A stretch of DNA of 50,565 bases from an uncultured Schumannella sp. (GTDB taxonomy: Bacteria > Actinomycetota > Actinomycetes > Actinomycetales > Microbacteriaceae): NCBI RefSeq assembly GCF_905479755.1, contig NZ_CAJQNT010000037.1, forward strand, positions 1 to 50,565, written 5' to 3'. The translations under genes and the position numbers were made by a program. This document shows positions 39,062-47,284 of the stretch, one piece after another. Every line of letters begins with the position of its first letter. The stretch's first letter is position 1. The notes under the pieces are model-generated. The model had not been told where the DNA came from. It did not search any database and saw nothing but the letters and a program-made list of their open reading frames with translations.

Positions 39062-40090
39062 ATGAGTGGGATCACCTTGTTGGGCGCGCTCGGCGCGCTC
39101 GGCGCCTCGATTTCGATCGTGGTGCTCGCGGGGCGAGAGCGGGGCATCCGCGCGTTTCGCGGCGCGCTGCTTGCCGCAGCGGGCGGCGGCGTGATCACGG
39201 TGTCTCTCGGCCTCAGCTTCGGTCTCAGCGACCTCGGCTATCTGCTCGGCGTCGTCATGTTCGCCGTTCCCGTCGCGCTGCTGATCGAACTCGCGGCCAT
39301 CGCCGCGGGGGCGGATCGGCTCGCTCGCTGGGTGCTCGTCGTCACGTGGGGGCTGGTGGTGTTTCCCGTCGCGGCTCTGGTGCCCCTCGGCGTGGTCGCC
39401 GCGTGCGCGGCGCCCGAGTGCGTCGTCGAGGACTTCGGCGGCTCCCTGCCGTTGTTCGTGTCGGCGTCGGCGTTCCTCGTGCTGACCTGGATCTCACCGG
39501 TGCTGCCGGAGGCGCTTCGCGCCGAGAGCCCCGCGCGTCTCGCGGCGGCGCTCGCCCTGGCCAGCGGCGGTTTTCTGCTGTGGCTCGTGCACCTCGAAGG
39601 TGCACTCGATGCGTACGTCTGGCGCATTCTCGCCGCGGGCGTTCTCGCTCCGGTCGCCTCGATCGCCGGCTGGGTCATCGTGGACCGCCTTCGCGGTAGC
39701 CGGATGACGGCCGTCCGCATTCTCGCGGGCGGCGTCGCCGCGGGAATGGTCGCGATTTCGCCGGGAGCGGTCAGCGTGCACTTCCCGTGGACCGTCATCG
39801 TCGGCCTGCTCGCCGGGGTGACGGCCGCGGTCATCCACTCCTCGAAGGCGCTGGCCGAGGCTGGCGAGGTCGCGCGCTGGGCGCTCGCCCTGCTCGGCGC
39901 CGCCGCGATCGGTTTTCTCGCCCCGCCGATCTCGGGCGACGCCGTCGGCATCGTGTTCTCGGCGCGGATCGCGGGGCTGACGATGCCGGTGCTGTCCTTT
40001 TTGGCGGTGACGGTGTTCGCGATCGTCGCCTCGACACCCGCGTGGTTGCTGCTGCGGCGGCACGCGATGGCACGCGCCACCACGCCGTGA
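39062..40090 (+). CDS. Amt-like membrane protein without pore histidines
   Basis: This 342-aa polytopic protein resembles the neighbouring Amt by eye. The segment ADRLARWVLVVTWGLVVFPVAA near 84-105 (matching ADRAKFG, WATLVYFPVAA in Amt) and GWVIVDRL, GGVAAGMVAISPG near 203-235 (matching GWAIVEKI, GAVAGLVAITP) line up in order. The first pore histidine position (GGTAVHINAG in Amt) reads GGSLPLFVSAS here, with Leu131 for His. The second (VGIHLVGG) aligns to VARWALAL. It is therefore an Amt homologue unlikely to conduct ammonium by the usual route. It follows amt on the same strand and overlaps the next gene by GTGA. The family assignment is my own reading. Confidence 0.65.
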   Translation: MSGITLLGALGALGASISIVVLAGRERGIRAFRGALLAAAGGGVITVSLGLSFGLSDLGYLLGVVMFAVPVALLIELAAIAAGADRLARWVLVVTWGLVVFPVAALVPLGVVAACAAPECVVEDFGGSLPLFVSASAFLVLTWISPVLPEALRAESPARLAAALALASGGFLLWLVHLEGALDAYVWRILAAGVLAPVASIAGWVIVDRLRGSRMTAVRILAGGVAAGMVAISPGAVSVHFPWTVIVGLLAGVTAAVIHSSKALAEAGEVARWALALLGAAAIGFLAPPISGDAVGIVFSARIAGLTMPVLSFLAVTVFAIVASTPAWLLLRRHAMARATTP

Positions 40091-40815
40091 GCGAGGCGGA
40101 GCCGCTGTCGGTCTCGGCACCGCCGCTTCTCGGGCGGGTGCTCGCCTCGCAACGGTGGAGTGAACTGTGTTTCCTGCACTGGCGCGTCGACGCGGACCTC
40201 GTCGCGCCGCTGCTGCCGCCGGGACTTCGACCGGACGAGTGCGAGGGGAGCTCGTGGGTGGGGGTGATCCCGTTCTTCCTCGACCGCGCGACGCTGTGGG
40301 GGAGTCCACCGATTCCGTACGTCGGCGCCTTCGCCGAGATCAATGTGCGACTGTATGCCGTCGACGCCGAAGGCCGTCGCGGGGTCGTCTTCCGGTCGCT
40401 GGAGGCCTCGCGGCTGCTCGCCGTGCTGGCCGCTCGGGCGAGTTTCTCGCTGCCGTACTTCTGGGCGCGCACCGAGTTGCGCGTCGAGGGTGATGAACGA
40501 GCGGCGTCGTCGCGGCGGCATGGTTCGGGTACGTCGCACCGCATGCGCCTGCGGGTGGGCGAGCGGATCGAACCGCGGGAGCTCGAGGTCTTTCTCACGG
40601 CCCGCTGGGGCATGTTCGTGCGCCGGTTCGGGCGCACGCTGTTCGTTCCCAACGAGCACGAGCCGTGGGCCCTCCACCGCGCGGAACTGCTCGATCTCGA
40701 CGACGGACTGCTGGCGGCGGCCGGATTCCCGGGGCTGGCGGACACTCCGCCCGACTCGGTGCTGTGGTCGCCCGGCGTGACGACGCGATTCGGGAGCCCA
40801 CGCCGCGTCGCGTGA
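40087..40815 (+). CDS. DUF2071 (YqjF-like) protein
   Basis: This 242-aa soluble protein matches the DUF2071 family. The N-terminal segment LHWRVDADLVAPLLPPGL, then GSSWVGVIPF, the YVGAFAEINVRLY segment and the ARWGMF stretch near 178 are typical. The GTG start overlaps the stop of the Amt-like gene, so they are translationally coupled. The function of the family is not established. Confidence 0.8.
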   Translation: MSEAEPLSVSAPPLLGRVLASQRWSELCFLHWRVDADLVAPLLPPGLRPDECEGSSWVGVIPFFLDRATLWGSPPIPYVGAFAEINVRLYAVDAEGRRGVVFRSLEASRLLAVLAARASFSLPYFWARTELRVEGDERAASSRRHGSGTSHRMRLRVGERIEPRELEVFLTARWGMFVRRFGRTLFVPNEHEPWALHRAELLDLDDGLLAAAGFPGLADTPPDSVLWSPGVTTRFGSPRRVA

Positions 40816-40846
40816 TCGGCGCGCGGGCGCAGCTACCGCCGAGCGC

Positions 40847-41581
40847 TCAGGCGCGACCCAAGTACTGCACGTCCAGGTTGGTCAGCCCCGCCAGAGGGGC
40901 GAGGTCGGGAGTCCCTGACCTGGCCAGTCGGAGTGACCGCAGGCTCGCGATCGCTGCCAGCGGGGCGAGATCGTTGACAAGGGTGTTGTACAGGCTGAGC
41001 GTTGCCAACTGCGTGCATGCTGCCAGCGGTGTGAGGTCTCTCACGTTCGTGTAGTCCAACTTGAGGTCGACCAGATTCGTCATCCCGGCGAGCGGGGTGA
41101 GGTCGGAGACGCTGGTGTTGGTCAAGTCGAGCTTCTTGATGCTCGACAGCCCGGACAGCACGCTGACGTCGAAGACGTTGGTCTTCCAGACGGAGAGGGT
41201 GTGGAGCGCCGTCATCCCCGAGAGCGGAGCGAGGTCGGAGACACGGTTCTCGGAGAGGTACAGCACCCTCATGTTTGTCAGCCCCGTCAGAGGGGCGAGG
41301 TCGGTGACCAGGGTGTCCACGAGAAGTAGCGTCCTCAAGTGGGTCAATCCCGCGAGCGGCGACAGGTCTGAGACGCGGGTATCACTCAGGTCGAGGGTGT
41401 CGAGCCCGGTCATCCCGGCCAACGGTGTGAGATCAAGAATGCCGGTGCCCGACAGGTCGAGTCGCGTGACCGACCGAGCGTCGTCGGAGCTCACGGGGGT
41501 GGAATCTTCTCGCCCCAACGCCTGGTTGATCGCAAGCCGCAATTCCGGGTCGTGGACGTGCCCAAGCTGCGGACTCACCAT
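40847..41581 (-). CDS. Leucine-rich repeat protein (22-residue type)
   Basis: This 244-aa protein consists almost wholly of nine 22-residue leucine-rich repeats, from about residue 40 to the end, of the internalin-like type. Each repeat reads close to LxLSxTxVxDLxPLAGLTxLxx. There is no signal peptide, anchor or membrane segment, so it is probably cytoplasmic. A GGGGAG site precedes the ATG closely. The 3' end converges on DUF2071. It lies beside the tRNA cluster, a common site for acquired genes, but no integrase is seen. Repeats bind protein partners in other bacteria; the partner here is unknown. Confidence 0.82.
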   Translation of the reverse strand: MVSPQLGHVHDPELRLAINQALGREDSTPVSSDDARSVTRLDLSGTGILDLTPLAGMTGLDTLDLSDTRVSDLSPLAGLTHLRTLLLVDTLVTDLAPLTGLTNMRVLYLSENRVSDLAPLSGMTALHTLSVWKTNVFDVSVLSGLSSIKKLDLTNTSVSDLTPLAGMTNLVDLKLDYTNVRDLTPLAACTQLATLSLYNTLVNDLAPLAAIASLRSLRLARSGTPDLAPLAGLTNLDVQYLGRA

Positions 41582-41614
41582 GGTCTCCCCGGCGCGTGTG
41601 CGGTGCAGTGTGAG

Positions 41615-41687
41615 TGGGCGATACCGGACTCGAACCGATGACCTCTTCCGTGTGAAGGAAGCGCGCTACCAACTGCGCCAATCGCCC
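41615..41687 (-). tRNA. tRNA-Val (CAC)
   Basis: The minus strand folds as a cloverleaf: acceptor GGGCGAT/ATCGCCC, anticodon stem CTTCC/GGAAG with loop TTCACAC (anticodon CAC), and T arm with GGTTCGAGTCC. The 3' CCA is not encoded. It is a close inverted copy of tRNA-Val(GAC) at 42051. Confidence 0.95.
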
Positions 41688-41819
41688 AGAGCCATGAGTT
41701 TAGCGCACGGTGGAGACGGGTTTGACCCGCCATTCTGGCCAGACACGCGGATGTTGTCACCGGTTTGGAGACTCGACCCAGAATCGACTACAGTCATGTG
41801 AGCACGAGCAATCGTGCAT

Positions 41820-41891
41820 GCGGATGTGGCGCAGTGGTAGCGCATCACCTTGCCAAGGTGAGGGTCGCGAGTTCGAATCTCGTCATCCGCT
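41820..41891 (+). tRNA. tRNA-Gly (GCC)
   Basis: Acceptor GCGGATG/CATCCGC and anticodon loop TTGCCAA (GCC) with T arm GAGTTCGAATCTC. The 3' CCA is not encoded. It begins a plus-strand cluster with tRNA-Cys and tRNA-Val. The ~130 bp between it and tRNA-Val(CAC) holds no other visible gene. Confidence 0.96.
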
Positions 41892-41945
41892 CGAGTGAAG
41901 TCTCACGGTTCGCCGGGTCCCCGAGGTCTGGGGAGCCGCACACCT

Positions 41946-42016
41946 GGTGGCGTGGCCGAGAGGCGAGGCAGCGGCCTGCAAAGCCGTCCACACGGGTTCG
42001 AATCCCGTCGCCACCT
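41946..42016 (+). tRNA. tRNA-Cys (GCA)
   Basis: Acceptor GGTGGCG/CGCCACC, anticodon loop CTGCAAA (GCA) and T arm GGGTTCGAATCCC. The 3' CCA is not encoded. Confidence 0.96.
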
Positions 42017-42050
42017 CACTCAACCGCACGGAATCCTTCGGGAGACCAAC

Positions 42051-42125
42051 GGGCGATTGGCGCAGCGGTAGCGCGCTTCCCTGACACGGAAGAGGTCACT
42101 GGTTCGATCCCAGTATCGCCCACCA
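42051..42125 (+). tRNA. tRNA-Val (GAC)
   Basis: Acceptor GGGCGAT/ATCGCCC, anticodon loop CTGACAC (GAC) and T arm CTGGTTCGATCCCAG. The mature body ends at 42122 and the next three bases are CCA, so the tail appears to be encoded here, unlike in its neighbours. Confidence 0.96.
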
Positions 42126-42128
42126 CAG

Positions 42129-42154
42129 AAACCCCTGGAATTCCGGGGGTTTTT
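42129..42154 (+). terminator. Rho-independent terminator of tRNA cluster
   Basis: AAACCCCTGG and CCGGGGGTTT form a stem with an AATT loop, followed by a T-run. It lies just after tRNA-Val(GAC) and is the clearest intrinsic terminator in the window. Confidence 0.88.
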
Positions 42155-42226
42155 CCTTTCGGCCGTGACCCCCACGTGCGCGCCCCGCACTTGGGGCACT
42201 TGTCCTTTGGGCGCTGAGGGCAGACG

Positions 42227-44137
42227 ATGGGTTCTATGGCACGGGGAGCGGTGCCGGGGGATGTGGTGCCTGACTACGAGCGGGTGCTGCGTGATTCCGG
42301 ACTTTTGACGGATGAGCAGCTGGCGGAGGCGCAGCGCGCCTCGGCGCGCACGGGCACCGAACTGGACGAAGTTCTCGTCAGTCTCGGATTCGTGACGGAC
42401 GCCGTGTTGCGCAGCGTGCTCGCGCGCGAATGGGTGTTGCCCGTCATCGACGTGCGCACCACGACGCGCGACGAGGAGTTCATTCGGCAGTGGTCGGGTC
42501 AACAGATGCTCGCCGAGCACTGGATGCCGTTGCGGCGCAACGTCGACGGCAGCGTCGTCGTCGCGACGTCGCGCCCGGTCGACGACGCCCGCCGCGCGTA
42601 CATCTCCAACGTCGTCGGTGCCCCGGTCGAATTCGGGGCCGCGACCCAATGGGACCTGCGACACCTGGCGCTCGAGGTGTACCGTCACGAGATCGCTGAC
42701 GAAGCAGCCAACGACCTGTTCCGCCAGAATCCGGTGCTCTCCGCTCGCGTTGTCTTCTCCCGCGGCCAGAAAATCGGATTCGTCGCCTTGGCGATCGTCT
42801 CGATTGTGGCGCTCATTCTGTGGCCGGTTGCGCTGGTGATCACCGCCATCACGATCATCAGCCTCGTCTTCCTGGCCGGCACGGTTTTCAAGTTCCGTGT
42901 CGCGATGCGTGGGGCCAAGTACGACGTCGTCGAACGCGTGACGCGCAGTCAGGTCGAGGCGTTGGCGGATGACGAACTCCCGCGCTACACCGTGCTCGTG
43001 CCCGTGTTCCGCGAGGCCAACATCGTCGGTCAATTGGTCGAGAACCTCGGGGCGATCGACTACCCCGCCGAAAAGCTGGAGGTGCTGATCCTCATCGAAG
43101 AGGAGGACACCCTCACGCGGGATGCGCTGCAGTCGGCGTCGCCGCCGGCGAACTTCCGGGTGATCACGGTGCCGCGCGGGACACCGCAGACCAAGCCGCG
43201 TGCCTGCAACGTGGGGCTCTACTTCGCGACCGGCGAGTACCTCGTCATCTACGACGCGGAGGACACCCCGGATCCCGATCAGCTCAAGAAGGCCGTCGTC
43301 GGCTTCCAGCGCGGCGGCGAACGACTGGTCTGCATTCAAGCCTCACTGAACTACTTCAACGCCAACGAGAACGCGCTGACGCGCATGTTCACGCTCGAGT
43401 ACAGCTATTGGTTCGACTACATGCTCGCGGGGCTCGACGCGCTCGACCTGCCCATTCCGCTCGGCGGGACATCGAACCACTTCCGCACCTCCGCGCTGCA
43501 GGAGGTCGGGGGGTGGGACCCATACAACGTCACGGAGGATGCGGATCTCGGCATCCGCGCGAGCGCGCTCGGATACCGGGTGGGCGTCGTGAACTCCACG
43601 ACGATGGAAGAGGCGAACACCTCGATTCCGAACTTCATCCGTCAGCGCAGCCGCTGGATCAAGGGCTACATGCAGACGACGCTCGTCCACGCCCGTCGGC
43701 CGGTCGCACTCATCCGCGAGATCGGTCTTCGCCGCTTCCTGGCGTTCGCGCTGCTGATCGGGGGCACGCCCGCGACGTTCCTCGGAGTCATCCCGCTCTA
43801 CATCGTGACGTTCTTCACGATCGTGGTGCCCGCGCCCGAGCTCGGCCAATACTTCCCGGTCTGGCTGCTGTGGCTCGCCCTTGTCAACTTTGTGATCGGC
43901 AACTCCGTCATGATCTACCTCTCGATGATGGGGCCGTTCAAGCGCGGAACCTACGACCTCCTGTTGTGGGCGATCGTGAACCCGCTGTACTGGGTGTTGC
44001 ACTCGATCGCCGCCTACAAGGGGCTGTGGCAGTTGGTGACGCGCCCGCACTACTGGGAGAAGACGGAGCACGGTCTCACCGCCCAGACCTCGACTCATGC
44101 GCCGAGCGAGCGCCCCGTGACAGGACAGACCGCATGA
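42227..44137 (+). CDS. MshEN-like domain / family 2 glycosyltransferase (copy 1)
   Basis: This 636-aa protein joins an N-terminal domain (about 14-75) resembling MshEN/GspE-N with a membrane-embedded processive-type glycosyltransferase. Two hydrophobic segments near 183-222 precede the catalytic domain. The catalytic motifs are DAED at 343-346 (DxD), TEDAD at 436-440 and QRSRW at 473-477 (QxxRW). Several transmembrane segments close the protein near 505-620. Similar catalytic domains make cellulose, hyaluronan or the NfrB-linked polymer; NfrB also has an MshEN domain, at the other end. The product is unknown. GAGGG precedes the ATG. The next gene overlaps by ATGA. A paralogue with the same layout lies downstream. 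Confidence 0.85.
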   Translation: MGSMARGAVPGDVVPDYERVLRDSGLLTDEQLAEAQRASARTGTELDEVLVSLGFVTDAVLRSVLAREWVLPVIDVRTTTRDEEFIRQWSGQQMLAEHWMPLRRNVDGSVVVATSRPVDDARRAYISNVVGAPVEFGAATQWDLRHLALEVYRHEIADEAANDLFRQNPVLSARVVFSRGQKIGFVALAIVSIVALILWPVALVITAITIISLVFLAGTVFKFRVAMRGAKYDVVERVTRSQVEALADDELPRYTVLVPVFREANIVGQLVENLGAIDYPAEKLEVLILIEEEDTLTRDALQSASPPANFRVITVPRGTPQTKPRACNVGLYFATGEYLVIYDAEDTPDPDQLKKAVVGFQRGGERLVCIQASLNYFNANENALTRMFTLEYSYWFDYMLAGLDALDLPIPLGGTSNHFRTSALQEVGGWDPYNVTEDADLGIRASALGYRVGVVNSTTMEEANTSIPNFIRQRSRWIKGYMQTTLVHARRPVALIREIGLRRFLAFALLIGGTPATFLGVIPLYIVTFFTIVVPAPELGQYFPVWLLWLALVNFVIGNSVMIYLSMMGPFKRGTYDLLLWAIVNPLYWVLHSIAAYKGLWQLVTRPHYWEKTEHGLTAQTSTHAPSERPVTGQTA

Positions 44138-45306
44138 GCGTCATCGAAGCGCCGGCGTCGAGTCACGCCGAGCAGCGCGTCCCGCGTCGCCGGCTCGACC
44201 CATTCCCGGGCGATCGTCTCGTGCGCTGGGGAACCCGATTGGCGCTGGCGATTCCGACGCTCTGGGTGGGGTGGCGAGCCGAAACCGGTTCGACCGACGA
44301 GCTCAACACGCCGAATCAGCAGCTGATCGATCACCTGGCCGGGATCGACTGGACGCGCGCCGACATCGCGTGGGTCGGCGAGATCTTCCCCCCGGTGTCG
44401 ACCCTGATCGCTGCCGTCGTGCCCGGCGGCCGAACCGGTCTCGCGATCGTCGGCGCGCTCATCGCGGGCATCTTCTTGCAGAAGGTGCTCGAGATCATGG
44501 TGCAGCGTCGCGTTCCGGTCTCGACGACCGTGATCCTATTGATGGCGCTCTCGGTCAACCCCCTGTTCGCCTACACGGCGACGCAGAACATTGCCGCGTT
44601 CCTCGGACTCGCCTTCTTCGGGCTGGGGATCGCCGATGTGCTCAGGTTCGTGGTGTGGGGCAACACTCAGGCGGGGTTCCGCGCCGGAATGCTCCTGATG
44701 CTCGCCACGCTGTCCGATCTCAGCGGGCTGCTCTACGTGCTCACGGCAGCGATGGCGGCCCCGTTCCTGCGCCTCGGGCGGGGGCATTCGCCCGGCGCAC
44801 GGCGCGCCAACGTCACGGTCGTCGTGTTTCCCACTCTCGCCGCCGTCGGTTCCCTGCTCTTTTTGAACTGGGTCTTCACCGGCAACACCCTCGGCACGGT
44901 GGGCACGCGGACACTGGCGGGTTCACTCGAGCGTTGGGAGTCCCTCCCCGAGCTGTACTCGACGCTCAACGGCTGGCTCCTCATCGCCCCGGTGCTGAGC
45001 GCCTGGCTTGTCGCGCTCATCGTGCGACGTCCGGGATCCATCATCGTGGCGACTCTGGTCTTCGTCGCGATCAACATCGCCTACGTGGGCGGGCTGCTGC
45101 CGACGGGCTCCGCGGGGAACACCTTCATCGTGATGACGCTGCTGGCGATCTCGCTCGTCCCGACCGCGCGATCGCCGCTGACGGTCATTCTGATCGACGC
45201 GGTTGCGGTGCTTCAGATCGTGATCGCCTGGCTCGCCGCGTTCAACCGCACCTCGGTGCTGGAGTGGATGAATTCCCTGGGAAACCCGCTGCTCGGCCTC
45301 TTCTAG
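44134..45306 (+). CDS. Polytopic membrane protein, cassette partner (copy 1)
   Basis: This 390-aa protein has about nine hydrophobic segments. A basic N-terminus ends in RRRLDPFPGDRLVRWG. A loop after the first segment carries Asp/Glu residues and a PPVSTLIA stretch, as seen in GT-C type glycosyltransferases (weak, by eye). Conserved with its paralogue are LATLSDLSG and GSAGNTFI. It overlaps the glycosyltransferase stop by ATGA, so the two proteins are made in step and may act as one complex. It could be a polymerase, flippase or lipid-linked sugar transferase. I do not recognise a named family. Confidence 0.75.
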   Translation: MSVIEAPASSHAEQRVPRRRLDPFPGDRLVRWGTRLALAIPTLWVGWRAETGSTDELNTPNQQLIDHLAGIDWTRADIAWVGEIFPPVSTLIAAVVPGGRTGLAIVGALIAGIFLQKVLEIMVQRRVPVSTTVILLMALSVNPLFAYTATQNIAAFLGLAFFGLGIADVLRFVVWGNTQAGFRAGMLLMLATLSDLSGLLYVLTAAMAAPFLRLGRGHSPGARRANVTVVVFPTLAAVGSLLFLNWVFTGNTLGTVGTRTLAGSLERWESLPELYSTLNGWLLIAPVLSAWLVALIVRRPGSIIVATLVFVAINIAYVGGLLPTGSAGNTFIVMTLLAISLVPTARSPLTVILIDAVAVLQIVIAWLAAFNRTSVLEWMNSLGNPLLGLF

Positions 45307-45349
45307 CCGACTGAGCGGCGCTCAGCATGAGGGCGCGCCGGGGCAGAAC

Positions 45350-45376
45350 TTGCTGTTCACCCCTCGCGTACAAAAT
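45350..45376 (+). promoter_or_regulatory. Candidate promoter of the second cassette
   Basis: TTGCTG at 45350-45355 and CAAAAT at 45371-45376 are separated by 15 bp, close to the start at 45386. The spacing is short. The 79-bp gap has no ribosome site, so a very short leader is possible and the second cassette may be expressed separately. Confidence 0.35.
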
Positions 45377-45385
45377 GATGACCCC

Positions 45386-47284
45386 ATGGCATATGGCGCG
45401 GTCCCCGACGCCGACGCTGTTGCCCTCGAGCAGCTGCTGCTGGATGCGGGACTGATCACGAAACAGCAGGTGGGAATCGCGCGTGCCGCGACGGCGCGAA
45501 CCGGGGCTCCGTTCGACGAGGTCCTGGTGAGTCTCGGACTGGTCTCGGACCGCGTCCTGCGGAGCGTGCTCGCGCGCGATTGGGGGCTTCCCGTGCTCGA
45601 TCTCGCCGTCACCCGGCGAGACGAGGACTACATCCGCCAGTGGTCGGGGCAGAAGTTCCTCGCCCAGCATTGGATGCCCGTCCGACGCAACGACGACGGC
45701 ACCGTCGTGGTCGCCACCTCGCGACGCGTGACGCCGGCGCGACGCGCCCTGATCGCGGCCGAAGTGGGAGCTGCGGTCGAGTTCGGGGCGGTCAGCCAGT
45801 GGGACCTGCGGCAGTTCGCCCTCAACGTCTACCGCGCCGAGATCGCCGATGAGGCCGCCAACGGGTTGTTTCGACGTTCCCCGCTGCTTTCGGCCAAGAC
45901 GGTGTTCTCGCGCGGTCAGACGGCCGGGTTCGTGCTGCTGGGGCTCGCGGTGGCCGCCGCCGCGGTGTTCTGGCCGGTGCAGACCGCGGGCGCGCTCGTC
46001 ACGGCGATGAGCCTGGTCTTCCTCGTCGGGACCGTGTTTCGCTACGTGGTGGCCGTGCGAGGAGCTCGCTTCGACATGGTGGAGCGCGTGACCGACGCCG
46101 ATGTCGCAGAACTCCGCGAGCGCGCCCTGCCGCGATACACCGTGTTGGTGCCGCTTTACGCCGACGGCCACCTCGTCGATCGACTGGTCTCGAACCTGTC
46201 GCGCCTTGACTACCCGCCGGAGAAGCTCGAGGTCTTGTTCTTGGTCGAGGAAGCCGACACCGCGACCGCTGACGCGATTCGGGCGGCCCGCCCCCCGGCG
46301 AACTTCCGAGTGATCACGATCCCGCCCGGCGAACCCCAGACGAAACCCCGCGCCCTCAACGTGGGTTTGTTCTTCGCGACGGGGGAGTACCTGGTCATTT
46401 TCGATGCCCAGGATTCACCGGACCGCGACCAACTCAAGAAGGCGGTGATCGCGTTCCGGCGCGGCGACGCGCGTCTGGTGTGCGTCCAGGCCTCGCTCAC
46501 GAATTTCAACTCGAGCGAGAACACCCTGACTCGGCTGTCCACGCTCGAAAGCAGCTCCTGGTTCGACTACGTGCTCGCGGGTCTTGACGCCCTCGATCTG
46601 CCGATGCCGCTCGGGGGCACCTCGAATCACTTCCGCACTGCCGCGTTGGTCGAACTCGGGGGCTGGGATCCGCACAACATGACGGAAGACGCCGACCTGG
46701 GAATCCGCGCCAAGGCGCTGGGACACCAGGTGGGGCTCATCAACTCGGCCACCGAAGACGAGGCCATCACGTCGGTCGCGGTCTTCGTGCGGCAACGCAC
46801 GCGCTGGCTCAAGGGCTATATGCAAACGGCGCTTCTGCACGCGCGTCGCCCGCGGGAGCTCATCGCGAAGATCGGGCTCCGTCGATTCGCCGCGTTCGCC
46901 GTCTTGATCGGGGGAACGCCGCTGACGTTTCTGGCGGTCATCCCCTTGTGGATCGCATCGGTGGCGACGCTGCTCACCCCCTCGGCCGAATTGGCGGAGC
47001 TGTTCCCGGTGGGTCTGCTCTGGATGTCCTTCCTCAACTTCGTCATCGGCAATTCGGCACTCGTCTATCTCGCGATGATGGGGCCCTACAAGCGCGGGCA
47101 GTTCGATGTCATCTTCACGTCGCTGCTGTATCCGTTCTACGTGCTCGTGTTGTCCCTGGCCGCCTACCGCGCGCTTGCACAGCTGTTCACGAAGCCGCAC
47201 TACTGGGAGAAGACCCAACGCGGAGTCAGTCGCGTCGCGCCCGATGTGACGAGCGTCCGCACCTACGAGGTGGGGGGACTGTGA
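45386..47284 (+). CDS. MshEN-like domain / family 2 glycosyltransferase (copy 2)
   Basis: This 632-aa paralogue of the gene at 42227 has the same layout: an MshEN-like N-terminus (about 15-75), a membrane hairpin, the glycosyltransferase domain and C-terminal transmembrane segments. The catalytic motifs are DAQD in place of DAED, TEDAD and QRTRW. The remaining DxD acidic residues are kept. I chose ATG 45386, which gives an N-terminus colinear with copy 1. The next gene overlaps by GTGA. The two glycosyltransferases are similar throughout but clearly diverged, so the duplication is not recent. Confidence 0.85.
   Translation: MAYGAVPDADAVALEQLLLDAGLITKQQVGIARAATARTGAPFDEVLVSLGLVSDRVLRSVLARDWGLPVLDLAVTRRDEDYIRQWSGQKFLAQHWMPVRRNDDGTVVVATSRRVTPARRALIAAEVGAAVEFGAVSQWDLRQFALNVYRAEIADEAANGLFRRSPLLSAKTVFSRGQTAGFVLLGLAVAAAAVFWPVQTAGALVTAMSLVFLVGTVFRYVVAVRGARFDMVERVTDADVAELRERALPRYTVLVPLYADGHLVDRLVSNLSRLDYPPEKLEVLFLVEEADTATADAIRAARPPANFRVITIPPGEPQTKPRALNVGLFFATGEYLVIFDAQDSPDRDQLKKAVIAFRRGDARLVCVQASLTNFNSSENTLTRLSTLESSSWFDYVLAGLDALDLPMPLGGTSNHFRTAALVELGGWDPHNMTEDADLGIRAKALGHQVGLINSATEDEAITSVAVFVRQRTRWLKGYMQTALLHARRPRELIAKIGLRRFAAFAVLIGGTPLTFLAVIPLWIASVATLLTPSAELAELFPVGLLWMSFLNFVIGNSALVYLAMMGPYKRGQFDVIFTSLLYPFYVLVLSLAAYRALAQLFTKPHYWEKTQRGVSRVAPDVTSVRTYEVGGL

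Noticed and set aside
40847-42125. Genomic island integrated at the tRNA cluster
   Set aside because: No integrase, transposase or duplicated tRNA 3' end was seen. The two similar tRNA-Val genes are full-length and in inverted orientation.
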